The notes beneath the pieces are model-generated. The model was not told the DNA's origin and ran no database searches. It worked only from the letters and a program-made list of their open reading frames with translations. The position numbers were made by a program, and so were the translations under genes. Shown here piece after piece: positions 35,394 through 45,762 of a DNA stretch of 64,000 nt. The first letter of the stretch is position 1. Every line of letters begins with the position of its first letter. Source of the stretch: Gorsachius magnificus (taxonomy: Eukaryota > Chordata > Aves > Pelecaniformes > Ardeidae); the NCBI GenBank assembly GCA_034008185.1, contig CM067086.1:30463007-30527006 (forward strand), in the 5' to 3' direction.

Positions 35394-35771
35394 GGGCTGG
35401 AGCACCTCTCTTATGAGGACAGGCTGAGGGAGTTGGGCTTGTTCAGCCTGGAGAAGAGAAGGCTGCAGGGAGACCTGATTACGGCCTTTCAGTATCTAAA
35501 GGGGGCCTATAGGAAAGATGGGGACAATCTTTTTAGTAGGGCCAGCTGTGACAGGACAAGGGGTGATGGTTTTAAACTAAAACAGGGTAGATTTAGACTG
35601 GATATAAGGAGGAAATTCTTTACAATGAGGGTGGTAAAACACTGGAACAGGTTGCCCAGAGAGGTGGTGGAGGCCCCATCCCTGGGAACATTCAAGGCCA
35701 GGTTGGATGGGGCTCTGAGAAACCTGATCAAGTTAGCGGTGTCCCTGCTCACTGCAGGGGGGTTGGATTAG
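35394..35771 (+). pseudogene. CR1 ORF2 C-terminal tail
   Basis: Continues in frame after the internal [57 protein letters not shown], ending with TAG. This is the conserved CR1 ORF2 C-terminus. Confidence 0.9.
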
Positions 35772-38036
35772 ATGACCTCTAGGGGTCCCTTCCAACCCAA
35801 AACATTCTATGATTCTACGCATGTTAGCTTGCACACACAACTAAAAAAGTACACCAGGCTGGCCTGAGGGCATGCTGGACTCACGTGTTTGAGACCACAC
35901 AGAACTCAGAATTACTGTGAAACAAGGGCCACTGTCATTTAGACATTGCTGAGCCATGCTTCTTGATTATCTCCAACTCCCAAAAGTCCCAGTAAGAGGG
36001 GACTGACTATATGAGAAAGTTGCACTGGTCTGGCTGTGCTGTTAAGGTAATTTTTTTAAAATCATAGTATTCTTTAAACCTTTTTTTAATTTACTCAATT
36101 TTTTAATAAAGGGGTGAAGACATATGTCATAAACAGAAAGTAGATTTATTAAAAAAATCACTGGTAACTAATGTATTTTAAAGTAACAATTATATCACCT
36201 ACTCAGGGCAGCATTGTAATTCTATCAGTGTCACAGGATTAATCTCCTTAGTATCTCTGTGTTTACACATCATAACTTATTTAAAAACCTGCAAATCATT
36301 TTAACCATTTTCAAAACAGTTGTTCCCCATGAAACAAACACGTAAAATACTTACTGTTGAGCTGCTGTTAAATTAACAGCAGTAAATTAAATTAAACCAA
36401 GTTAAAATTAACCGTAAAAATCCTGAAATCTAAACGCATAAACAAACTCAATGCATTTTAAGAATATATACATGTAGTGTTGTAACAGCAGTGACATATG
36501 GCTGCCTTGACTTCATTTTGTCCTATTTTTACCTCTCTTCAGCATTTTCCCAACACAATTCTGCACCACAAAAAATCTGTACACTTAGTCTAGCGTAAGT
36601 TGCATGAAATAGCTGTACAAACCAGTCCCTCAAAAAGGGAGCAGTAAGCACTCAACTTGTTTGGAATTTTTTTTTTTAATTAACTGCAATTCAGCTTTGA
36701 TTATAATCTTAGTATTTAGATTATTACAAGAGCACCTGACAAAATCCACACCTATAGTAAGTGTGTAACACTTTGCTATTTATTAACACCTTGGTTAAAG
36801 AGATGTTATACAAAGACATTTGATTTGTATATCCATGTTACTGTATTTCACTGAACAGTCCCTACAAAAAAGCTTTTACACATAAAAATGCTTCTAATGC
36901 TTTTTAAGAATTAGAGTAATTCCTATTGAGAATCATACTATGTTTTGGCATTTGATTTTAATGTCAACACCTAGGCAGCAACAGAGACTGAATAATAATT
37001 TGCTCTAATTTATGACAAGGTATTTTACACATTTTGTGTCATATGACGGGTACAGCTGAGCAATAAAAGCATTTTCAGGAACAATTGGAGAAAACATGCG
37101 GTAAACCAACCTATTAAAGTCAGTACTATCGCATAGGCTTTTACATCACTCTACATGATGTATGGATTTTTAAGCCATTCCATTACAAAAAAAACCTAAT
37201 CCCATTGTTTGTCACCCATTGGACATGCTGTTTATATTGTTGTTTCTCACATAAAAAAAAGGTCCCTAAAAGAAAAATCTTATTTCAAGCCAGCTGATTC
37301 TCCCACCTTCTCATAGGTCCATACAGTTTTCTCCAAAATTGCCTGCAAGCTAAGCATGGCATCAAACACAAAAGACGGGGGAGAGATAAAACAGACTATA
37401 GATTTTCTAAGTATATTTACTTCTGAACAAACAAAACTAGTATTTGCTCAAGCCTGTTTTTCAGAGGTGATCTAGAAAGTTTTCACTAGCTGCCATGAAA
37501 TAAGCTGCACCTCAAACTATTATTATGAAGCAACCCAAAAAGCAACATGCTCATCCAAACGAAATAAGCATCAACCCAAAAGCCCTTTAAACTAGGGCTC
37601 CATTAAACGCGTCACTGGAACGTTAAGATTTTTGATTTAGTTCCTAATTCTGCGCCTCTGTGCACCCATATAAAGCCTTAGTCTGTCAAGTAAGTGACTC
37701 GCCAGTCTAACTTTGCTATCAACTCTTCCCAGAACACAAACATGGCTGTGGGATTACAACATTTATGTGGCACTCAAGAGACAGAAGCAGAGAAACATGA
37801 AGCACTATGTTCAATGCCACCCCTTTACAGGGAAAGTAAGAAACCATCCTGTTCTTCCTTCTTCGAGTTTGTTCTGGACCATCTTCCATAAATGCTGATG
37901 CAATACCTGAATCAATGCTTTCCTGCCCCACAAACAATTAGTAAAAACCCACGTGTATACATTTTAACTTGACTAGACTGAGAACTACACAACTTTAAGA
38001 TTTCACATCCTGTAAGCCCCTGTACGACCTACTACC

Positions 38037-38053
38037 AAAAAAAAAAAAAAAAA
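38037..38053. repeat. Poly-A run (17)
   Basis: A17 on the plus strand near the RBM25 CpG island. No element body was recognised. Confidence 0.9.
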
Positions 38054-38349
38054 GTTATTTGCTTACGGGATGTTCCTTGTATTAAAACGAAACCCACTCT
38101 TTTCCTCCAGGCAGAAAAAGGTCTTTTTCTATAATGGAAAAAGACATGGGAAAAACTTGCCGATATACTCATCGCAACTGTTACTGACGTGGATGAATCA
38201 CTCCGACTCTTACGCGCAAGCTCCTAACACCTGTTTTAAGATGACCACCCCAATCCACAGTGAGGACATTAACTTCCCTGCCGCGATAGCATCGAAAAGC
38301 GTTTCCCCGCACGACCCGTTTCCCCGACATCCAGAAGTAAAATCCCACC

Positions 38350-39200
38350 CACTGCCAGAGGCCCGGACCAGGCTGGGGCGCAGCTTCGGGTGCCGGCAAA
38401 CGCTCCGCCACGGGTTCTTCCACTCCCATCCGAGAGGCGCAGGGTCTGGCCCCGAACGGGCGACGGACTCCCCTCGCCGCCCGCGGAGCCGCTCGCCGCC
38501 CCGCCCGCCGGGGCCGGCTCCCCGCCGCGCCTCTGGGAGACGGAAGGGGCCCCCACGCCTCCTGGGCGGGAGAGGAACGAAAGGCCCCCGCCGCCTCCAC
38601 CACCCTCCCGCGAGCGCCGCCCCGAGGCCTCTCACCCCTTCGCCACGGAGCAGGAGCCGCGTCCGGAGCGCCGCCGCGGCCCCTCCAAGCCGCGCGGGTC
38701 GGAAGGGGGGGGCCCCGGGGCGCCGCTGGCCGCGAACACACCGCGCTGAGCCGCTGCCGCCGCGCTGCGCGGGGTCATGTGACCCGCCCCTTCCGTCAGC
38801 GGCCCGACCTGCACCGCGCCGCGCGACCATAGAGCTGGACGTGCCAGAGCGCCCTCCCGCGCCTCACCCAGACAATAACACAGCTAACCATAGAGCGGCA
38901 GGGCTAGAAGGGCCAGAGAGAGCGGAAAAAGGCGTCCGGGCCGCCGCCATCTTTGCTGGGGGCAGATGATGCGGCGCCTTGACCCAGCCCGCAGCTTCGC
39001 CATCTTGAGGTCAAACACCGTCGCTGGGGGCTCCTGATGGCTGTGGCGCGGGTGGCTGAAGGCCGGCGAAGGCCTCCCGCGGTGGGCTAGCGCCGGCCCC
39101 GCTCCTGGCGTCCGCCCCTCACCTGCCTGCGCCCCCTCGGTCAGCCCGGGGCGCCGTGCCCTGCTGCCACGCTCTGAGCCAGGCTTAGCTGCGACCCAGC
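38350..39200 (-). promoter_or_regulatory. RBM25: CpG island / RBM25 promoter
   Basis: Dense CpG island between RBM25 exon 2 and the intergenic space. On the minus strand two YY1-type motifs occur, AAGATGGCGGC (about 38944-38954) and CAAGATGGCGA (about 38997-39007). Such motifs usually sit just downstream of housekeeping transcription starts, pointing to a start at about 38960-39060. A TCATGTGA M-box/E-box is at 38775-38782. Large ORFs here on both strands are GC-driven artefacts. Confidence 0.85.
38868..39010 (-). other. RBM25: Probable RBM25 non-coding exon 1
   Basis: The minus strand from near the YY1 motifs ends at a donor TGG|GTGAGG with the last exon base at 38868. A competing donor CAG|GTGAGG lies at about 39118-39123 and would imply a start further right. 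The boundaries are inferred from motifs only. Confidence 0.4.
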
Positions 39201-39364
39201 CGTGACCGTGGTAGGTGCAGGCTGTAACCACAGGCACAGCCGCGTGGGAAATACGCCTGTTAATAAGGAGGGAACACGTGTTTTAGCTGTGTTTAGCAAA
39301 TTCTAAGGGCCCAGAAAGCTAAACCAAAAAGCATTCTTACAGTCAGGAGATTTAAAAATATCAA

Positions 39365-39950
39365 CAGAGCAGTTTGGGTGGGAAGGGACCTTTAAAGGTC
39401 ACCCAGTCCAGCCCCCCTCAGTGAGCAGGGACATCTTCAACCCGATCAGGTTGCTCAGAGCTCCATCCAGCCTGGCCTTGAATGTTTCCAAGGAATGGGG
39501 CATCTCTGGGCAACCCAGTCCAGTGTTTCCAAAGTTTCTTCCTTATATCTAGTCTAAATCTACCCTCCTTTAGTTTAAAGCCATTACCCCTTGTCCTATT
39601 GCAGCAGGCCTTGCTAAAAAGTTTGTCCCCATCTTTCTTACAGGCCCCCACTAAGTACTGAAAGGCCGCAATCAGGTCTCCCCGCAGCCTTCTCTTCTCC
39701 AGGCTGAATAACTCCAACTCTCTCAGCCTGTCCTCATGGGAGAGGTGCTCCAGCCCTCTGATCATTTTTGTGGCCCTCCTCTGGACCTGCTCCCAACAGG
39801 TCCACATCTTCCCTGTGCTGAGAGCTCCAGAGCCAGATGCAGTACGGATGCAGGTGGGGTCTCACCAGAGCAGAGGGGCAGAATGACCTCCCTTGACCTA
39901 CTGGCCACACTGCTTTTGATGCAGCCCAGGATACAGTTGGCTTTCATGGA
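39365..39950 (-). mobile_element. CR1 LINE 3' fragment
   Basis: The minus strand encodes decayed CR1 ORF2 C-terminal blocks: [39 protein letters not shown] and [15 protein letters not shown]. The plus strand begins with the CR1 3' region GGTGGGAAGGGACCTTTAAA. The terminal tail repeat is missing. Confidence 0.95.
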
Positions 39951-41411
39951 AGGCTGTATCTCTGCTGAAAAAACTAAGGATTTACAGAGCAAAAAGAGCA
40001 AACACCCGTATCTTAGGCAACCATGTGCTCAGCAAAAAGATCTTACTGTGCTATGAAGCAGCTGGGCCTAGCCATGGTCTACAACTGGTAGTTTCCCTGA
40101 CCTTCCAGCGCTTAGACTACATTAACAGACAATTTAAAATGTACAATTCCCCCCAACATTACTTGCAAGACAGTAATTGCTGTAGTTACCAGAGTGATGG
40201 GAAGCAATTGCAAATGGAAAGAGGAAGTGACTTATGAATGGAAGGAAGGTGGTCTTACAGATGATTATGAAGTAGACCACAATGTGAGCATATGCACAAA
40301 GCTGTTTAAAACATTTTGGATCAGCTAGGGAAAAAAAAGTCTTACTATCTCTGTGTTACATTTTCCACTGTTCCTATACACTGTTCAAGGAAAAGGGCTC
40401 AAAAGACCAGAGTCTAATGACAAACAATCCCTTCCACCTGTAATGGCAAGAAAAAGATTAAAAGCAGACCCTGTTTGACTTCTGCAGTACAAAGCAGATT
40501 CTATCATCTACCTGACTGATGTCATACGTGCTACTGAACAGCCAACAGCTGAGCTGGAACTAAGGTCCTATTCATCACCTTGCTTTACAAGATGGTGTGC
40601 AAGGGTAAATATTTTAGCAGTAGCAGATTTAGGAAATACTGCAAGACTGGATGCAATTCCTTCCCCTTTCAGAAACAGCATTTTTGCTTTCTAATTAATC
40701 ACATCTCATTCCATGCAGCCTGTGTATCTCCCTTCAACTAATACAAATGTCATAAGTGCAATACTGACTATTGTTGACATTTCAAACAATTTATAAACAT
40801 ACCTAGGCAGGTGAAAATGGCACTCATTTTGCAGCTTGCAGGGAAACCAAGGAAAAGAGAAAGGGCATAAAACCACAAAGCTGCTGTCTCAGATTGACAC
40901 TTATCTGCTTGAAAAAGAAATGTGAAATCCAAACTCGCTTATACTGCTTGTAAGAAGCCCTTCTATTTACAGGAAACATTGCAGAGGGTTTCCTGGTTTA
41001 GACGTTCATCTGTTTTGTTTAGCCAAAGAAACAGACCATTTTGCATTTACTCGCTTTGTACAAGTCATGGACTTTGGCCTCCAGTATCCTTCCTAATTAA
41101 GGAAGAATAGCATCAGAAGCATCCAGTAAAAATAGCCGCTTCCACATCTCTACTCTTTCTGCTATTGAATTTTAGAATTACCTACCCCTAAACTTATCTG
41201 TGTTATCTTTTTACCCTTCAGTTGTGAAACTGAGATCCTACTTTCCAGATACTGATCAGTTCACTTTATTCAGTTCCTTGCTGCAGACTCCAGAGTTTCA
41301 GGCTGAAGCCAACCAAGAAGAGTGCAGTAGATGGCTTTTAAAATTAAAGCCAAAATTCAAAGAGGTGCTTTTTATGCTTGCAGATTGTTTTGCATTTCAA
41401 GCCTGAGAAAT

Positions 41412-41850
41412 CACTCATAGAATCCTAGAATGTTTGGGGTTGGAAGGGACCCCTAGAGGTCATCTAGTCCAACCCCCCTGCAGGGACACGGCTAACTCGA
41501 TCAGGTTGCTCAGAGCCCCATCCAACCTGGCCTTGAGTATTCGTTTCCAGGGATGAGGCCTCCACTGCCTCTCTGGGCAACCCATTCCAGTGTTTCACGA
41601 CCCTCATTGTAAAGAATTTCTTCCTTATATCCAGCCTAAACCTACCCTGCTTCAGTTCAAAACCATTACCCCTTGTCCTGTCACAGCTGGCCCTACTAAA
41701 AAGTTTTTCCCCATCTTTCCTATAGGCTCCCTTTAAGTACTGAAAGGCTGCAATAAGGTCTCCCCAAAGTCTTCTCTTCTCCAGACTGAACAAGCCCAAC
41801 TCTCTCAGCCTGTCCTCATAAGAGAGGTGCTCCAGCCCTCGGATGCTAGG
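41412..41850 (-). mobile_element. CR1 LINE 3' fragment with tail
   Basis: The plus strand starts with ATCACTCATAGAATCCTAGA, the reversed CR1 tail. The minus strand carries [39 protein letters not shown] and [19 protein letters not shown]. 5'-truncated. Confidence 0.95.
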
Positions 41851-43746
41851 CAGCATCTCAGGGTACCGGGGTCAGATTGTTTCTAGACTATGTGCAATTC
41901 AAATGTTTTACAGGTGGAAGAGAGTTCTAGTCCAGAGCTCCAGAATCACTGGGTTAAAAGGATCCACTACAGCAGTGAAGGAGTCTTTATAAAACTGTGA
42001 CTAATCACTGGGACCCTGGATCCTTACTGCCTACCTGCTCTATCCAAGGCAGGTTTGTGTCTCATCAGTATATGCGAGGTAAATCCCATGGAAATCAGTA
42101 CAACTGGCTTTCAAGGAGCAGCTGGAATTGTTTTTTTACATACAACAACCCCAAAGTTATGGTTATAAGCAGGGCATTTAAAAGAGGCATTTAATCTACA
42201 CTTCCTATTCCAGGAGGAGCAGTGCTGCACTTTTTCTGAGAGAGCGAGTAGGAAACAGTAGGGGATGAAATGTCAGGCTTTATGCAGAAGGTAATAACTA
42301 GCGCAACTTTGTACATTTTGTAATATTTTAACTAGAAGTAGCCTTCAAGCGTACCTTTTTAAGCGTCACAAAATGAGTAATTACATTTTGTCTTCTCTTC
42401 CTCATACCCTTTAATCGCTCCCTCTGTCGCCTCACCAGGCTGAATATAGCCACTTAGAGGAAGATCCCTTAGGTGACAAACTCTCATTGATTTGATTCCT
42501 TGGCTCCCTGTGAATAGCACTCTGAGATGTAGATGTTTCTACCTCGTATGTATTAAATATATACGCTATCCAGGATTTTTTTTGCTCTGAAGACATTTGG
42601 TTCAGCAAAAGTTTATTCCTATAGATGTCAGTCTATGTAGTTAATATTTTTGAAATTTGGCTCCCTCTCAGAATTATCTGTATACAACCAAACTAGGCGA
42701 CCAAACAACAGGGCACTTCATAGCTGCCCTCATATGGTTATCAACACGTAAAGCCCACTGAAGTGACTCAGTGCATCTCCTTCCTCCAGTGAGGTAACCA
42801 TTAGTGTTCGACCCAAGCATCCGGCCAAAAAACTCTGGTTACTTTAGAAGAGCAATTGCTTGTGCACTGGCTACACTACAAGAAAAATATTTTTGCATAT
42901 TACCTAAATCATATATTTTCATATACATGTACAGCCATGAAAAATAACTTGTCTTTTCTTGTAGCACCCTACCCTTTCCAGCCAGTACCACGAGCCAAAA
43001 GCTCCCTGGAGCCATTGCTGGCCGAGGTTGCTGCCTCACCATGGGGCTTCTTTGGCCATCTCTGTCTGCATCCACCGCCTGTTTCCACAGCTCGTTTCTG
43101 ACCACGAACCTGCCTTTTTTTTGGCAGTTGCATGCCGCTACTTCAGCTCTGCAGTCTCTTTCAGCTAAATAAATTGTGGCAGTTCACCCATAGGCTGTAG
43201 CTACCCTCACGAAAAACGGGCAGTAATTACAGTGACTGGTGGCACTCCTCGTCAAGACTTTGTTTAAACGCACGCATGGCACACGCAAGCTGGGCGCCTC
43301 ACTCGCTTTCAGGCAAACACCGTGACCCACTTATTTGCCAGGCCTGGAGGCCTGGGAGCAGCGGCTTGGTCACTCTCCAGGTGACGGAGGAAAGAGCTTT
43401 GCTACAAATTTCATCCCTCAAACCCCTGCTGGCGGCTATTTCCGCGCCTCCGGCGCAGGGCTGCCCACAGGTCCGTCCGTCCGTCCTCCCGCCCTCGGGG
43501 GCGCCCGGCAGGGCCTGGAGGCCCCACCGAGAGCCCGCCAGCCGTGGGGCAGGGGGCGAAAATACAGCACGAGGAACAGAAAACCCCAGGGGGCGGTGAA
43601 AGGGCCGAGAGTCCCGCCCCGTGCGGCCTCAGGGGCGAGCGGCGGGAGCGCCCCCCACGGCACGGGCCCCCCGCCGCAGCGCCCTCAGCCCCCTCGCAGT
43701 CACCCGCCGCCACCCCTGCCCCGCTGACCTCCCCGCTCCGCCCCGG

Positions 43747-43767
43747 GAACTACAGCTCCCAGCAGGC
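43747..43767 (+). promoter_or_regulatory. ZNF143 (SBS)-like motif
   Basis: ACTACAGCTCCCAGCAGGC closely follows the known ACTACAACTCCCAGCATGC consensus. Located about 450 bp upstream of the proposed exon 1 donor. Confidence 0.7.
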
Positions 43768-43900
43768 GCCGCGGCGGGCCCCCCCGGCGACGTGCGGCCC
43801 GCCGGCGGCGCTCCGTGAGGCAGCGCCCTGCCCTCCCAGCCGCCTCGCCTGCATGGTCGGGTCGCCGCCCCGGCCCTTGGGGGAGGAGAAGCGGGACGCG

Positions 43901-43919
43901 CCCCCCCCCCCCCCTCCCC
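43901..43919. repeat. C14-T-C4 tract
   Basis: C run in the ZFYVE1 CpG island. Length is likely uncertain. Confidence 0.85.
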
Positions 43920-43979
43920 GGGCGCGGAGGGGGCGGGGAGGAGGAGGAAGCCGCGGCCGGGACCCGACTCCTTAGTCAC

Positions 43980-44198
43980 CGGGTGCCGGCGGGAGGAAGG
44001 GGAAGAAAGGTGGCGGCCGGCTTGTAAACAATAGCCCGGCTCGCGGCGCCCGGTGCTGCGCCGCCTTTGTCCCCCGCCCCGGCCCCGCCGCAGCTCCCCG
44101 CCCGCTGCCGCCGCTCGGCGGGAGGGAGCCGGGGGCTTCCCCCTTCCTCCCCGGCCGCCGCTTAGAACGAGAGGGCGGCGCGCTAGGCGCAGCCCCAG
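43980..44198 (+). other. ZFYVE1: Probable ZFYVE1 non-coding exon 1
   Basis: Ends at a strong donor GCCCCAG|GTAGGT with the last exon base at 44198. The transcription start is not defined by sequence, so the left limit is a guess inside the CpG island. Confidence 0.45.
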
Positions 44199-45228
44199 GT
44201 AGGTGCGGGGCGCGGGAGCCGGGCGCCGGCTGGCACCGGCGTTGCGTAAGCGCGGCCGGCGGGCGGGGGGGCAGCTCGCGGCCCCCGCCCGGCCCAGGGG
44301 CGGCCGAGCCACAAGTGCCGGCCGCCGAGGGGCAGCGGGCTCCCGGCCCCCGCCAGCTCCGCGAAAGCAGCTGGGGCGGGGGGGGGCGCCGAGGGCCGGC
44401 CCGGAGCGGGAGCGGCTCTGTGCGGGCCGGGGAGGCGCGAGGGGAGGCGGCCGAGGGCCGGTGTGGGGAGGCAGGGCCAGGGCCCCGCGCAGCCGGCAGG
44501 CAGCGGGGCGAGACAAAGGCGGCCGGGGCGCGCCGGCCCGCGGCGGGCGCCGGCTTCGGGAAGCTGCTCCGGTAGCTCGGTTCGGAGAGGGAGAAGATCC
44601 GCCGGCTGCCGGGCTGGCCGCGGCGGCGGTCGTCGCCCCGCGTTACTAGAAGGAGCGCACAAAGAGAGCGGATTTCTGTTTATCTGGCGAAGCACATCAG
44701 GAAATTCCCAGCAAATAAATACCGTGAACCCTGAAGGAGGGGCTTAGCCGGGGAGTGAAAGCAGAGAATTTTCTAGTATTGACACGGTCCTCTCCCTGTG
44801 CGTGTACGTGTATATGCACTTGTGCATTTCTAATGCCTCTTTTGCCTCTGCGTTACCAACTGTCTCCCTCCGTTCTCTGCTTCAAGGAAATACGTGCCCG
44901 ATCTGCTGAAGTAGACCGGACTGGGGTTTTTCTTCTCATCACTGAAAATACATCGTACAGCTAAGCAGAGAAAGAACGTGTACCAGCGTTTGGGCATAAC
45001 AATACGTGAAGCCAGTCACATTGTTTAAGTTTATTTTGGAGAAAGAAACCTTCATCTGGGCTTAACAAGACTCTTCCTGGGAGGTGGGTCGGTGTATGAA
45101 TCTTACAGAAACATCTGTTAATTATTTAAAATTTAAGTTCAGGCAGAATTCCTGTTGCGATTCTTTCCCCTGAGAAAATACTAAATTTGCAACTGGCTCT
45201 TAAACGTATCATTGTTCAAAACAGAAAC
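44199..45228 (+). other. ZFYVE1: ZFYVE1 intron 1
   Basis: From GTAGGT to a probable acceptor near 45222-45228, where AAAACAG and AAACAG are candidate acceptors 6 nt apart. GC-rich at the left, then ordinary. No repeat was recognised. Confidence 0.5.
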
Positions 45229-45264
45229 AGGAGGGAAAAACGATTGCTTTAGAGAAATCTGAAG

Positions 45265-45762
45265 ATGAGCGCCCACACACAAACTGCAGAGAAAGGGCAG
45301 AACACAACTCTCCTGTGCCAGGAAAGCTATGTTTGCAGTGGGACAGATGAAGCAATCTTTGAGTGTGACGAGTGCAGGAGCCTACAGTGCCAGCGTTGTG
45401 AAGAAGAGCTGCATCAGCCGGAAAGGTTACGGAACCATGAACGGACCCGTATAAGGCCTGGCCATGTCCCGTACTGTGACTCCTGCAAAGGTGCCAATGG
45501 GAACATAATGCACGCCAGTACAACAAGCTCGAGGCAGATAGCAGCAGTGAGGTGCCAGGTGTGCAAAATCAACCTCTGTGTGGAGTGTCAGAAGAGAACA
45601 CACGCTGGGGGGAACAGAAGGAAGCACCCTGTCACCGTGTACCATGCTGTCAAAGCCCAAGAGCAGGAGGAGGAGGAGGGGATGGATGAGGAGACCAAGA
45701 GAAGGAAGATGACAGAGAAAGTTGTGAGTTTCCTCTTAGTGGATGAAACGGAAGAGATTCAG
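45265..45762 (+). CDS. ZFYVE1: ZFYVE1 coding exon 1
   Basis: 498 bp, 166 codons, phase 0 end. [13 protein letters not shown], then [19 protein letters not shown], the zinc-binding cysteines, [20 protein letters not shown] and a Glu-rich patch, ending [14 protein letters not shown]. The donor is CAG|GTAAGA. Confidence 0.97.

Larger units (their letters stand above)
34391..35818 (+). mobile_element. CR1 LINE, 5'-truncated, largest copy in window
   Basis: About 1.4 kb of CR1 antisense to RBM25 in intron 1. It covers the reverse-transcriptase domain to the 3' end: [17 protein letters not shown], the motif A region [16 protein letters not shown], then [10 protein letters not shown], motif C FADDTK, and the C-terminal block [19 protein letters not shown]. 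The DNA ends with CAACCCAAAACATTCTATGA and TTCTA, the CR1 tail. The reading frame is broken near 34830 and by a TGA at 35391-35393. It is a dead copy, and no target duplication was identified. Confidence 0.97.
30167..38867 (-). other. RBM25: RBM25 intron 1 (8.7 kb)
   Basis: Between the non-coding first exon and exon 2. Contains a 27-bp-spaced direct repeat (31133-31177), an A19 run (32552-32570), the CR1 at 34391-35818 and an A17 run (38037-38053). The remaining sequence is AT-rich and unrecognised. Confidence 0.7.
39201..43400. other. Intergenic region between RBM25 and ZFYVE1
   Basis: About 4 kb between the divergent CpG islands. It holds two antisense CR1 fragments (39365-39950 and 41412-41850) and a palindromic E-box AACACGTGTT near 39274-39283. 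The rest is AT-rich with no recognised gene. Confidence 0.75.
43400..44700 (+). promoter_or_regulatory. ZFYVE1: CpG island / ZFYVE1 promoter
   Basis: About 1.3 kb of very CpG-dense DNA before the ZFYVE1 start exon. A ZNF143/Staf-type motif (GAACTACAGCTCCCAGCAGG, 43747-43766) is present, typical of CpG-island promoters. A C14-T-C4 run lies at 43901-43919. Long ORFs on both strands reflect GC content only. Confidence 0.85.

Noticed and set aside
38070..38969. 299-codon plus-strand ORF over the RBM25 CpG island
   Set aside because: Its first third is AT-rich intron and the rest is Pro/Arg-rich translation of a CpG island. No domain and no splice context; long ORFs are expected in such GC-rich DNA.
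43629..44516. 295-codon minus-strand ORF and overlapping plus-strand ORFs over the ZFYVE1 CpG island
   Set aside because: Ala/Pro/Arg-rich low-complexity translations in several frames at once, typical of a CpG island rather than a gene.
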